Notes under the pieces: generated by a model | What the model was told of the DNA's origin: nothing | Database searches by the model: none | The model's input: the letters and a program-made list of their open reading frames with translations, nothing else | Shown here: one piece after another, positions 56,675 through 64,000 of the stretch | Position numbering within the stretch: position 1 is the first letter of the stretch | How the letters are laid out: the number at the start of each line of letters is the position of its first letter | Program-made: the position numbers and the translations under genes | DNA from: Desulfovibrio sp. | GTDB taxonomy: Bacteria > Desulfobacterota > Desulfovibrionia > Desulfovibrionales > Desulfovibrionaceae | DNA: 64,000 bases | Assembly (NCBI GenBank): GCA_022839785.1 | Contig: JALHJW010000003.1 | Location: forward strand, 124,001-188,000 | Reading direction: 5' to 3'

Positions 56675-57238
56675 ATGCCGCACGTGAACATCGGCCGCGA
56701 GGCCTTTCCCTGTCCCATGCCCACGGTCATCGTCGGCTCCCTGGACGCGGGCCGCCCCAACTTCATGGCCGCGGCCTGGTGGACGCGGGTCAGGATGAAG
56801 CCCGCCGTCCTGGCCGTGTGCATCAACGAACGTCACCACACGCCCGGCCGCATCCGCGAGGCCCGGGTCTTCAGCATCTGCGTTCCGAACGCGGCCCTGC
56901 TCGAAAAAACCGATTACGTAGGGCTGGTTTCGGGCGCACGCGCGGACAAATCCGGCGTGTTCGACGTCTTTTACGGCGAGACCGGCGCGCCCCTCATCCG
57001 CGAGTGCCCGCTGAACGTGGAGTGTCGCCTGATCGACGAGAAGAGCATGGAAAGCCACACGCTCTTCTTCGGCGAAGTCGCGGCCGTGTTCGCCGAGGAA
57101 TCGGTCCTGCAGGACGGGGCGCCCGATCCGGTCCGGCTCGATCCGTTGCTCCTGACCATGCCGGACAACCGCTACTGGCGGCTGGGACAGCCCGCAGGCC
57201 GGGCCTGGCACGACGGCAAGGCGCTCAGGAAGGCCTGA
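56675..57238 (+). CDS. Flavin reductase-like FMN protein (flavoredoxin type)
   Basis: This is a 187-residue split-barrel FMN-binding protein similar to Desulfovibrio flavoredoxin. It begins PCPMPTVIVGSLDAGRPNFMAAAWW, and has the NERHHTPGRIREARVFSICVPN and GLVSGARADKSG segments that surround FMN in this family. Flavoredoxins take part in electron transfer and sulfite or thiosulfate metabolism in sulfate reducers, but this paralogue may differ. It follows the nitroreductase by 14 nt. Its end overlaps the convergent GGDEF-EAL gene by 14 nt. Confidence 0.85.
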   Translation: MPHVNIGREAFPCPMPTVIVGSLDAGRPNFMAAAWWTRVRMKPAVLAVCINERHHTPGRIREARVFSICVPNAALLEKTDYVGLVSGARADKSGVFDVFYGETGAPLIRECPLNVECRLIDEKSMESHTLFFGEVAAVFAEESVLQDGAPDPVRLDPLLLTMPDNRYWRLGQPAGRAWHDGKALRKA

Positions 57239-59933
57239 CGACCGGGATCAGGGCCTGGGCCTGCGCCAGGGCCGCGGCCTCCTCCGGCGCGACGGCCGGG
57301 CCGAAGAACCAGCCCTGGGCCAGACGGCAATCTATGGAGCGCAGGAACGCCGCCTGTTCCGCCGTCTCCACGCCCTCGGCCACCGGGATGATGCCGAGGT
57401 TCCGGGCCAGCCCGACGATGGTGCGCAGCAGCGCGGCGCCCTCCGTGGTGTCGAACTGCGAGGTGAAGCTGCGGTCGATCTTGAGTTTCTGCACCGGCAG
57501 ACTGCGCAGGTAGGAGAGCGAGGAATAGCCCGTGCCGAAATCGTCCAAGGCCAGGCGCACGCCGAGCATGGACAGGGCGGCGATGGTGCGGCGCGCGGCG
57601 TCGAGACTCTCCATCACCGCCGTCTCGGTGATCTCGATCTCCAGCAGCCAGGGCGGCAGGCCGCTCGCCTCCAGCGCCGCCACGACCTCCTCCACCAGAC
57701 TGCCGCGCAGGAAGTGACGGGCCGAGATGTTCACGGCCACGCTCACCGGCCTTTCGCCCTCCCGCTCCCGGTTGACCGCCGCGCACCAGGCGCAGGCCTC
57801 GCAGAGGATGAGGCTGTCGATGGCCATGATCAGGCCCGTGCGTTCGGCCACGCCGATGAAGTCCGCCGTGGGCGGGGTTTCCCCCTCGCCGTCGCGGCAG
57901 CGGGCCAGGGCTTCAAAGCCGAGGATGCCGCCATCCTCCAGGGAGAAGATCGGCTGGTAATGGGCGAAGACCCTGCCCTCGGCAAGGGCCGCGCGGACCC
58001 GGGCCTCGACCTGGACGCGGCGCACCGCCTGGCTGTTGAGGTCCTGGGTGTAGAAACTGAAGGTGTTCTTGCCCATGGCCTTGGCCCGGTACATGGCCAG
58101 GTCGGCGCATTGCACCAGCCGTTCCGGGGTGTCGCCGTCCGGCGGATAGATGCCCACGCCGATGCTCACGCCGACGAAGATCTCCGCCCCGCCCGCCTGA
58201 AAGGGCGGGGCGAGCGCATCGAGCAGCTTGCGGGCGACCTCGGCCATGTCCTGGGGATCGCCGACCTCCTCCACGATCACGGTGAACTCGTCGCCGCCCA
58301 GCCGGGCCAGGGTGTCCGAGCGCCGCAGCGCCGCGCGCAGCCGTCCGCCGACCTGGCGCAGCACCTCGTCGCCCGCGTGGTGCCCCATGGAGTCGTTGAC
58401 GTCCTTGAATTCGTCGAGATCGAGCAGCATCACCCCGAGGAGCCTGCGATTCCTGCTCGCGGTCTCGATGGCGTGCTGCAGGCGGATGAAGAAGTGCTGC
58501 CGGTTGGGCAGGCCCGTCAGGTCGTCCGTGAAGGCCTGACGCCGCAGCCGCTCCTGCGCCGCCGTCATCTCGCTGATGTCGAGGATCGAAGCGATGGAAA
58601 GGCCGCTGTCCGCGATCATGCCCACTGTCATGTACACGTCCCGCACCCGGCCCCGGGCATCCCGGATGCGGGCCTCGTAGTTGCGCGGCGCGTTCTCGGG
58701 GTTCAGCCTGCGTTGCCTGTGGAATTCGAGCATGCGGGGCGCATCGTCCTCGGGCACGAACCTGGTCCAGCCGGGATTCCCCGCCAGTTCTGCCTCGCTG
58801 ACCTTGAACAGCCGCAGGAACTCGCTGTTGGCCAGGACGATGGAGGTGTCCTCGGCGATGAGGACGGAGGCCGTTCCGGTATTGTGGAAGATGGCGCGGT
58901 AGCGTTCCTCGGATTCCCGGCGGGCCGCGAAGGCCTCGGCGATGCTCCGCCCCAGGCGCGCCAGCTCGTCGTTTCCGGCGATGCGCAGGGCAGCGTCGTT
59001 TCCGTCGCCGTCGCGCACCGCCCGGACCTGCGCGTCCAGGGCCGAGACCCTGGAAAGCACCTTGCGCTCCAGGAACCAGAGCAGGAACACGACCCCGCAC
59101 ACCAGAGCCAGCAGATAGGAGCCATGGATGCTGTTGGCCAAGGCGCGCCAGACCGATTCGCGCTGCAGATGGACGTGCAGCGCGGGCAGGCCGAGGAGAT
59201 CGGGCAGCAGCATCGACCCGTGCGTGACGCCGCCGTTCGGGGAGACGTGGACGTCGCCCTCCGCCGACCGCTGCAGCGTCTCCAGGGGCAGCCCATGTCC
59301 AGGGTCGTCCGGGATCGAGAGGGTGATCTCGCTGCCGCCCTGCCCGGCAAAGAGCCGCTCCAGATCGTTCCCGAGCGGACGGGCCATGAACAGCCAGCCG
59401 GGCGAGGGGCCGCCGTGGTCGGAGGAGAGCACCGGCAGGACGGCGGCCAGGACCAGGCCGCCGTCCAGGCGCAGGAGCCCGGCGCACCCGTTTCCCGGGG
59501 CGTCCGCGCTGCCCGTCGTGGCCGCCAGCCGCTCCGCGAGGCCCGGGGAAAGGGCATAGGGCCGCAACTCCTCCTGGACGAGCTGCCCGCCCCAGGCCTG
59601 ACGCCCATCGCGGCGCACGAAGGCGACATGGCTCAGGGCCTGATCGCGGAAGGTCGTGCGGGAGAGATTCGCCGCGACGTACTCGGGGCGGCTCCCGCGC
59701 AGGAACTCGGCCGTGTCCGTCCAGTAGGCCCAGTCGCGAGCCATGCGCTGCATGTCCTGGGCGCGGGTGGCGAGCATGGCGCGGAGCATTCCGAGATCGC
59801 GGCGGATGTCCGCCGCCTCGATGGCCGCGAAACGGCGGCAGCCCACCTGCTCGTTGATCAGGTAGCTGGCCGCGACCACGACGCACAGCAGCCCGAGGAC
59901 CGTGACCAGCGTATGCGCCCGGAGGCTCTTCAC
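57225..59933 (-). CDS. CHASE4-HAMP-PAS-GGDEF-EAL c-di-GMP enzyme
   Basis: This is a 902-residue membrane protein. TM1 is at about 8-26 and TM2 at about 270-288. They enclose a periplasmic CHASE4-type sensor (WAYWTDTAEFLRG, then AGLLRLDGGLVLAAVLPVL). HAMP spans about 290-345, PAS about 345-460, and GGDEF about 465-630 with an intact GGDEF at 546-550 and an RRSD I-site just before (537-540). EAL spans about 650-895 with EAL at 674-676, DDFGTG (797-802) and the other acidic metal residues. Both cyclase and phosphodiesterase activities are predicted possible. The ligand is unknown. Confidence 0.92.
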   Translation of the reverse strand: MKSLRAHTLVTVLGLLCVVVAASYLINEQVGCRRFAAIEAADIRRDLGMLRAMLATRAQDMQRMARDWAYWTDTAEFLRGSRPEYVAANLSRTTFRDQALSHVAFVRRDGRQAWGGQLVQEELRPYALSPGLAERLAATTGSADAPGNGCAGLLRLDGGLVLAAVLPVLSSDHGGPSPGWLFMARPLGNDLERLFAGQGGSEITLSIPDDPGHGLPLETLQRSAEGDVHVSPNGGVTHGSMLLPDLLGLPALHVHLQRESVWRALANSIHGSYLLALVCGVVFLLWFLERKVLSRVSALDAQVRAVRDGDGNDAALRIAGNDELARLGRSIAEAFAARRESEERYRAIFHNTGTASVLIAEDTSIVLANSEFLRLFKVSEAELAGNPGWTRFVPEDDAPRMLEFHRQRRLNPENAPRNYEARIRDARGRVRDVYMTVGMIADSGLSIASILDISEMTAAQERLRRQAFTDDLTGLPNRQHFFIRLQHAIETASRNRRLLGVMLLDLDEFKDVNDSMGHHAGDEVLRQVGGRLRAALRRSDTLARLGGDEFTVIVEEVGDPQDMAEVARKLLDALAPPFQAGGAEIFVGVSIGVGIYPPDGDTPERLVQCADLAMYRAKAMGKNTFSFYTQDLNSQAVRRVQVEARVRAALAEGRVFAHYQPIFSLEDGGILGFEALARCRDGEGETPPTADFIGVAERTGLIMAIDSLILCEACAWCAAVNREREGERPVSVAVNISARHFLRGSLVEEVVAALEASGLPPWLLEIEITETAVMESLDAARRTIAALSMLGVRLALDDFGTGYSSLSYLRSLPVQKLKIDRSFTSQFDTTEGAALLRTIVGLARNLGIIPVAEGVETAEQAAFLRSIDCRLAQGWFFGPAVAPEEAAALAQAQALIPVVRPS

Positions 59934-60063
59934 GGAAGATCCCGCGGCTGGAAGACGGCCGGGGCGGCGGTCGCGCGCGGCCCGGCGCTCCGGGTCGCGT
60001 GCGGACGGGGCCGGAGGGCCGGGGTCGCACGATCTCCCATGGTGTCACACATACTGTTCACCG

Positions 60064-60095
60064 CTCTCCCCGTACAATGTGCTGTACAAGGAGAG
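60064..60095 (+). promoter_or_regulatory. GTACA-N6-TGTAC palindrome within a CTCTCC/GGAGAG hairpin
   Basis: GTACA (60072-60076), spacer ATGTGC and TGTAC (60083-60087) form an operator-like palindrome. It is flanked by CTCTCC (60064-60069) and GGAGAG (60090-60095), which can close a larger hairpin. On the plus strand, AAGGAG is correctly spaced from an ATG at 60102, but that frame leads only into sequence antisense to the 60144-60647 gene. It may be a relic or a regulatory site. Confidence 0.4.
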
Positions 60096-60143
60096 TTGCG
60101 CATGAGCAACGACTGTTTGCGGTCCGGTCCGGCCGCAGGGAGG

Positions 60144-60647
60144 CTACTGCGTCGCGCCCGAGCCCTTCTGGCCCGGCGAGAGCACGAGCTTGGCCTCGTA
60201 GGCCTTGACCTGCTCGCTCTGCCGCCACTCGGCGAAGAGGCGCTCCCACTCCGAGAAGTCCCGCTCCTCCTGGTCGAGCAGCCCTTCGTGGGACTGGTTC
60301 CAGAGGCTGAAGAGATACATCTCGATCTTGAAGGCCGGGGAGTCGAAGACCGCGGCCATCACGCCCTCGGGATGGGCCTGGCCGTCCAGCCGCGCGGCCA
60401 CGAAGGCGCAGACCGTGGTGGTGGAGCGTTCCTGGTCCGTTTCCTCGTTGTGCAGGACGTCGACCAGCCCTTGCAGATTGGGGTGCTGCTCGCGCACCCG
60501 GGTCTGCATTTCCTCGGGAATCTCGTAGACGAGCTTTCCGTCCTTGTCCTTGAGATAGTAAAAACGCAGCCAGTGCTCGAAACGCAGCACCTGGGTGGCG
60601 TCCTTCACGGCCTGGGCGAAGTCCTGGGCCTTGCTCTTTGCGCGCAT
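60144..60647 (-). CDS. Protein of unknown function
   Basis: This is a 167-residue soluble protein that I do not recognise. It has no signal peptide, no Cys-rich motif except one Cys (STTTVCAFV), and mixed helical content: KAQDFAQAVKDATQVLRFEHWLRFYYL at the N-terminus, EEMQTRVREQHP and a C-terminal acidic/aromatic segment (WNQSHEGLLDQEERDFSEWERLF). A strong AAGGAG site is 6 nt before the ATG. It lies alone between the GGDEF-EAL and oppF genes on the same strand, not obviously linked. Confidence 0.75.
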   Translation of the reverse strand: MRAKSKAQDFAQAVKDATQVLRFEHWLRFYYLKDKDGKLVYEIPEEMQTRVREQHPNLQGLVDVLHNEETDQERSTTTVCAFVAARLDGQAHPEGVMAAVFDSPAFKIEMYLFSLWNQSHEGLLDQEERDFSEWERLFAEWRQSEQVKAYEAKLVLSPGQKGSGATQ

Positions 60648-60737
60648 GGCATGCTCCTTGAGCCTGTTCGGCGGTCGGCCACTATGGCCGCGCCGGACGC
60701 CGCAGTCAAGGCCGGGCCGCCCCCGTCGGCGCGAGGA

Positions 60738-61697
60738 TCAGTACAGGTGGCAGCTCACGAAGCGCCCGGGCGCGGCCTCGCGCCAGGCGGGAAACTCCCC
60801 GGGGCAGGGAGCGAAGGCGCGCGGGCAGCGCGGGTGGAAGGGGCAGCCCGCGGGCGGGGCGTAGGGGCTGGGCGGCTCGCCCGCAAGCCGGATGCGCTGC
60901 CGCGCCCGGGCCGGGTCCGGCACGGGCACGGCCGAGAGCAGGGTCTGCGTGTAGGGGTGCAGCGGCTCCTTGAAGAGTTGCCCGCGCGGGGCCAGCTCCA
61001 TGAGGCGGCCGAGGTACATCACCGCCACCGCGTCGCAGATGGCGCCGACCACGGAGAGGTCGTGCGAGATGAAGAGATAGGCGAGGCCCATGCGCTCCTG
61101 CAGGTCGCGCAGCAGGTTGACGATCTGCGCCTGGATGGAGACGTCCAGAGCCGAAACCGGCTCGTCGCAGACGATGAGCTTGGGCTCCAGGGCCAGACAG
61201 CGGGCGATGGCCACACGCTGCCGCTGCCCGCCGGAAAACTCGTGCGGATAGCGCGCCGCGTGCCCGGGCGGGAGCCCCACCAGTCCCAGGACCTCGGCCA
61301 CGCGCTCACGCCGCGAGGCCGCGTCCCCGATCCCGTGGACGTCGAGCCCCTCGCGCACGATGCGGCCGATGGAGAGGCGCGGGTTGAGCGAGGAATAGGG
61401 GTCCTGGAAGACCATCTGGACCTCGCGCCTGAAGGCGGACGGCAGGTCCGGCCAGAGCGGCGCGCCGCGGTAGCGGACCTCGCCCCCGTCCGGCCGCTCC
61501 AGGGCCACGGCCAGACGGCCCAGGGTGGATTTGCCGCAGCCCGATTCGCCCACCAGCCCCAGGGTCTGCCCGGCCCCGAGGCCGAGCGAGATCCCCTGCA
61601 CGGCTTGCACGGCCGTGCGCCGAAGGCCCAGCGGCCCCTCGCGCCCGACGTAGCGGCGCGAAACCTCGCGCAGTTCGAGCAGGGACGCGCCGCTCAT
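60738..61697 (-). CDS. Oligopeptide/dipeptide ABC transporter ATP-binding protein (OppF/DppF type)
   Basis: This is a 319-residue ATPase: Walker [11 protein letters not shown]-loop [11 protein letters not shown], signature EFSGGQRQR, Walker [16 protein letters not shown]-loop SHD. The C-terminal oligopeptide-ATPase domain has a Cys motif ([20 protein letters not shown]) typical of OppD/OppF, often linked to Fe-S or metal binding. Its start overlaps the oppD-like stop by 4 nt. No permease or substrate-binding gene is adjacent, so its partners must be encoded elsewhere. Peptide or nickel uptake is possible. Confidence 0.9.
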   Translation of the reverse strand: MSGASLLELREVSRRYVGREGPLGLRRTAVQAVQGISLGLGAGQTLGLVGESGCGKSTLGRLAVALERPDGGEVRYRGAPLWPDLPSAFRREVQMVFQDPYSSLNPRLSIGRIVREGLDVHGIGDAASRRERVAEVLGLVGLPPGHAARYPHEFSGGQRQRVAIARCLALEPKLIVCDEPVSALDVSIQAQIVNLLRDLQERMGLAYLFISHDLSVVGAICDAVAVMYLGRLMELAPRGQLFKEPLHPYTQTLLSAVPVPDPARARQRIRLAGEPPSPYAPPAGCPFHPRCPRAFAPCPGEFPAWREAAPGRFVSCHLY

Positions 61698-62671
61698 GCC
61701 GCGCTCCCCGGCGCCAGCAGCCAGCAGCGCGCGCCGCGCCGCGCATCGCCGAAGGCTGGGGGGACCTCCGCGCGGCAGCGGGCGAAGGCGTGCGGACAGC
61801 GCGGATGGAAATGGCAACCGGACGGCAGGGCCGCGATGTCCGGCACGGCCCCGGCGATGGGCGTCAGACGCGCGCCCGGCGCGTCGAGCCTGGGCAGCGA
61901 GGTCAGGAGTCCACGGGTGTAGGGGTGCAGCGGCTCCCGGAAGAGGTCGTCCACCGCCCCCCGCTCCACAACCCGGCCCGCGTACATCACGGCCGCGCGC
62001 CGCGCGCTCTGGGCCACCACGCCCAGGTCGTGGGTGATGAGCAGCACGGCCATGCCGCGCTCGTCCTGCAGCCTGCCGAGCAGATCGAGGATTTCCGCCT
62101 GGATGGTCACATCCAGGGCCGTGGTCGGCTCGTCCGCCAGCACGGCGTCCGGGCCGCAGGCCAGGGCCATGGCGATGATCACGCGCTGGCGCATGCCGCC
62201 GGACAGTTCGTGGGGATAGCTGGCCGCGCGCCGCGCCGGATTGGGGATGCCCACCTCGGCCAGCAGTCCGGCGGCCCGCTCCATGGCCTCGCGCGGGGAA
62301 AGCCCGAGATGCAGCCGCAGTCCTTCGGCGATCTGCTCGCCCACGGTGAAGACCGGATTCAAGGCGGTCATGGGCTCCTGGAAGATCATGGACAGATGGC
62401 GGCCCCGGATGCGGCGGTACTCCTCCTCGGCGAGGCCCGCCAGCTCCCGGCCCTTGAAGAGGATGGAGCCGCCCGCCACGCGGCCCGGCGGCGGCGTCAG
62501 GCCGAGGCAGGAGAGCGCGGCCATGGTCTTGCCCGAGCCGGACTCGCCCACCAGGGCCACGGTCTCCCCGGCCTGCAGGTCGAGGTCCACGCCGTCCACG
62601 GCCGTGGCGGGGCCGCCCGGCAGGTCGAAGACCGTGGTCAGGCCGCGCAGGGAAAGGACCGAAGCTTCCAT
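61694..62671 (-). CDS. Oligopeptide/dipeptide ABC transporter ATP-binding protein (OppD/DppD type)
   Basis: This is a 325-residue ATPase: Walker [11 protein letters not shown]-loop [10 protein letters not shown], signature ELSGGMRQR, Walker [16 protein letters not shown]-loop HD. A C-terminal Cys motif is present ([16 protein letters not shown]). The start [11 protein letters not shown] fits OppD N-termini. It forms a two-gene unit with the oppF-like gene (4-nt overlap). It is divergent from ahbB across 91 bp. Confidence 0.9.
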   Translation of the reverse strand: MEASVLSLRGLTTVFDLPGGPATAVDGVDLDLQAGETVALVGESGSGKTMAALSCLGLTPPPGRVAGGSILFKGRELAGLAEEEYRRIRGRHLSMIFQEPMTALNPVFTVGEQIAEGLRLHLGLSPREAMERAAGLLAEVGIPNPARRAASYPHELSGGMRQRVIIAMALACGPDAVLADEPTTALDVTIQAEILDLLGRLQDERGMAVLLITHDLGVVAQSARRAAVMYAGRVVERGAVDDLFREPLHPYTRGLLTSLPRLDAPGARLTPIAGAVPDIAALPSGCHFHPRCPHAFARCRAEVPPAFGDARRGARCWLLAPGSAA

Positions 62672-62762
62672 GTGCGGTCTGTACGTGCTTCGGCCGCGCG
62701 GGGCAAGACGCGCGCCGCCGCCCCTTGCCTTGGCCCTTTCCAGACTGTATTGCTTGAGCCCC

Positions 62763-63275
62763 ATGGCGAAACTCACGTTCTCCGACACGGAAAAGGCCGC
62801 CCTGGCCATCCTGCAGCGCGATCTGCCCGACTCCGCGACGCCCTTCGCGGACGTGGCGGCGCAAACCGGCCTTTCCGAGGCCGAGGTGCTGGCCCTGGCC
62901 CAGAGGCTCAAGGACGACGGCGTGATCCGCCGCTTCGGCGCGACCCTGCGCCACCAGAAGGCGGGCTACGGGCACAACGCCATGGTCGCCTGGTACGTGG
63001 AGGAGGGCCGCGATCTGGACGAGATCGGGGCCATCTTCACCGCCCGGCCGGAGATTTCGCACTGCTACGTGCGCCGCAGCTGCATGGACTGGCCCTACAA
63101 CTTCTATACCATGATCCACGGCAAATCGCCCGGCGACTGCCTGCGCGTGGTCGAGGAGCTGATCGCGGCCACGGGCGTGCCCCAGTACGACATCCTGGAG
63201 AGCGTGAAGGAACTGAAAAAAACGTCCATGGTCTACTTCGCCAAGGACGACGGAGAGAACGATGATCCGGTCTGA
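62763..63275 (+). CDS. ahbB: Siroheme decarboxylase subunit (AhbB-type, Lrp/AsnC fold)
   Basis: This is a 170-residue Lrp/AsnC-like protein with an N-terminal winged helix ([32 protein letters not shown]) and a C-terminal RAM-like domain. The segments [34 protein letters not shown] (His100) and [11 protein letters not shown] are the signature of AhbA/AhbB, which decarboxylate sirohaem to 12,18-didecarboxysirohaem in the alternative haem pathway of sulfate reducers. Assignment to B rather than A is by resemblance only. It overlaps hemL by 14 nt. Confidence 0.87.
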   Translation: MAKLTFSDTEKAALAILQRDLPDSATPFADVAAQTGLSEAEVLALAQRLKDDGVIRRFGATLRHQKAGYGHNAMVAWYVEEGRDLDEIGAIFTARPEISHCYVRRSCMDWPYNFYTMIHGKSPGDCLRVVEELIAATGVPQYDILESVKELKKTSMVYFAKDDGENDDPV

Positions 63276-64000
63276 ACAGCTTTTCGCCGAGGCCCAGCAG
63301 CTCATTCCCGGGGGCGTGAACTCGCCCGTGCGCGCCTGCCGCTCCGTGGGGACCATCCCCCTGTTCATCGCCTCGGCCAGGGACGCCTATCTGCACACCG
63401 CCGACGGCAAGCGGCTTATCGACTACGTCATGAGTTGGGGCCCCATGCTGCTGGGCCACGCCACCCCTGCCGTGACCCAGGCCGTCGTCGAGGCCGCGGC
63501 CAAGGGGACCAGCTTCGGCGCGCCCTGCCCGGGCGAGGTCGAACTGGCCCAGGCCGTGGTGGACGCCGTGCCCAGCGTGGAGATGGTGCGCATGGTCAAC
63601 TCCGGCACCGAGGCCACCATGAGCGCCGTGCGTCTGGCCCGCGGCGTCACCGGCCGGACCAAGGTCGTGAAGTTCAAGGGCTGCTACCACGGCCACGCCG
63701 ACGCCTTCCTGGCCGCGGCCGGGTCGGGCCTCGCCACCCTCTCCATCCCCGGCACGCCCGGCGTGCCCGCCGCCACCGTGGCCGACACCCTGCTCGCCCC
63801 CTACAACGACCTGGACGCCGTGGCCGACTTCTTCGAGACGCACGGCGACGACATCGCCTGCGTCATCGTGGAGCCTGTGGCGGGCAACATGGGCCTGGTG
63901 CTCCCGGTCGAAGGCTTTCTCGAAGGCCTGCGCGGCCTGTGCGACAAGTACGAGGCCCTGCTCATCTTCGACGAGGTCATCACGGGCTTCCGCCTCTCCT
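63262..64000 (+). CDS. hemL: Glutamate-1-semialdehyde 2,1-aminomutase (partial)
   Basis: The first 246 codons are in the window and the gene runs off the right edge. It starts [25 protein letters not shown], then [41 protein letters not shown] and [13 protein letters not shown], all typical of HemL. The PLP lysine lies beyond the window. It makes 5-aminolevulinate in the C5 pathway that begins with glutamyl-tRNA from GltX. The overlap with ahbB ties early and late tetrapyrrole steps together. Confidence 0.95.
   Translation, partial: MIRSEQLFAEAQQLIPGGVNSPVRACRSVGTIPLFIASARDAYLHTADGKRLIDYVMSWGPMLLGHATPAVTQAVVEAAAKGTSFGAPCPGEVELAQAVVDAVPSVEMVRMVNSGTEATMSAVRLARGVTGRTKVVKFKGCYHGHADAFLAAAGSGLATLSIPGTPGVPAATVADTLLAPYNDLDAVADFFETHGDDIACVIVEPVAGNMGLVLPVEGFLEGLRGLCDKYEALLIFDEVITGFRLS

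Noticed and set aside
57714..61922. 1402-codon open frame on the plus strand opposite the GGDEF-EAL, unknown and oppF genes
   Set aside because: Antisense to well-supported genes, with shadow composition. It happens to contain the ATG at 60102 noted as an orphan start, but no protein family.

Overview
The window is a single uninterrupted stretch of GC-rich bacterial chromosome (about two-thirds G+C by eye, with strong G/C preference at third codon positions). No mobile element, CRISPR array, rRNA or tRNA gene was seen. Gene content points to a Gram-negative, diderm sulfate-reducing deltaproteobacterium of the Desulfovibrionaceae type. The evidence is a Desulfovibrio-type short flavodoxin, a flavoredoxin-like FMN protein, a siroheme decarboxylase (AhbB-type) beside hemL, a fatty-acid cluster without fabD, and a complete Mla lipid-transport operon. 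Genus cannot be fixed from the sequence alone.

Layout. 1-2446: the start of gap behind a GAF-domain gene (minus strand), divergent from an Asp/Glu racemase and an AlkD-type DNA glycosylase. 2447-11613: dnaE, queD, dtd, a response-regulator/PP2C phosphatase with its anti-sigma-type kinase partner, and two glycosyltransferases (CgeB-like and GT9). 11670-16798 (minus): a ZraP-ZraS-ZraR envelope/metal-stress module behind a sigma-54 promoter with upstream half-site repeats, then an aminotransferase. 16980-19129: nfuA-like gene, gltX and convergent rpmB, with a perfect 50-bp palindrome and a terminator between them.

19298-35684 is a long housekeeping run: DUF177-rpmF-plsX-fabH-fabG-acpP-fabF, glyA, a dCMP deaminase, ribD-ribE-ribBA-ribH, nusB, leuS, lptE, holA, radC and acyP. 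It is punctuated by several well-formed terminators. 35913-43402: lon, an AI-2E-family permease, a GH57 glycosidase, a small unknown protein and a bifunctional Ada. 43399-49754: a rhomboid protease, a small membrane protein, trmFO, cdd, a PilZ protein, a GT2 and a pyrimidine phosphorylase.

49780-53996 (minus) is mlaE-mlaF-mlaD-mlaC-mlaA, which carries the most unusual gene of the window. Its MlaF ATPase has a roughly 155-residue C-terminal extension that reads as a degenerate GGDEF domain, and the operon has no mlaB. 54302-57238: thiM, flavodoxin, and an HxlR regulator divergent from a nitroreductase and a flavoredoxin-like gene. 57225-60647 (minus): a CHASE4-HAMP-PAS-GGDEF-EAL protein and an unknown gene. 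The window ends with an orphan OppD/OppF ATPase pair (minus) and ahbB-hemL (plus, hemL cut by the window end).

Other signals worth following are an operator-like inverted repeat inside the GAF-gap promoter, a terminator-like hairpin inside the pyrimidine phosphorylase gene just after the mla operon, and a hairpin pair between glyA and the deaminase-riboflavin run.
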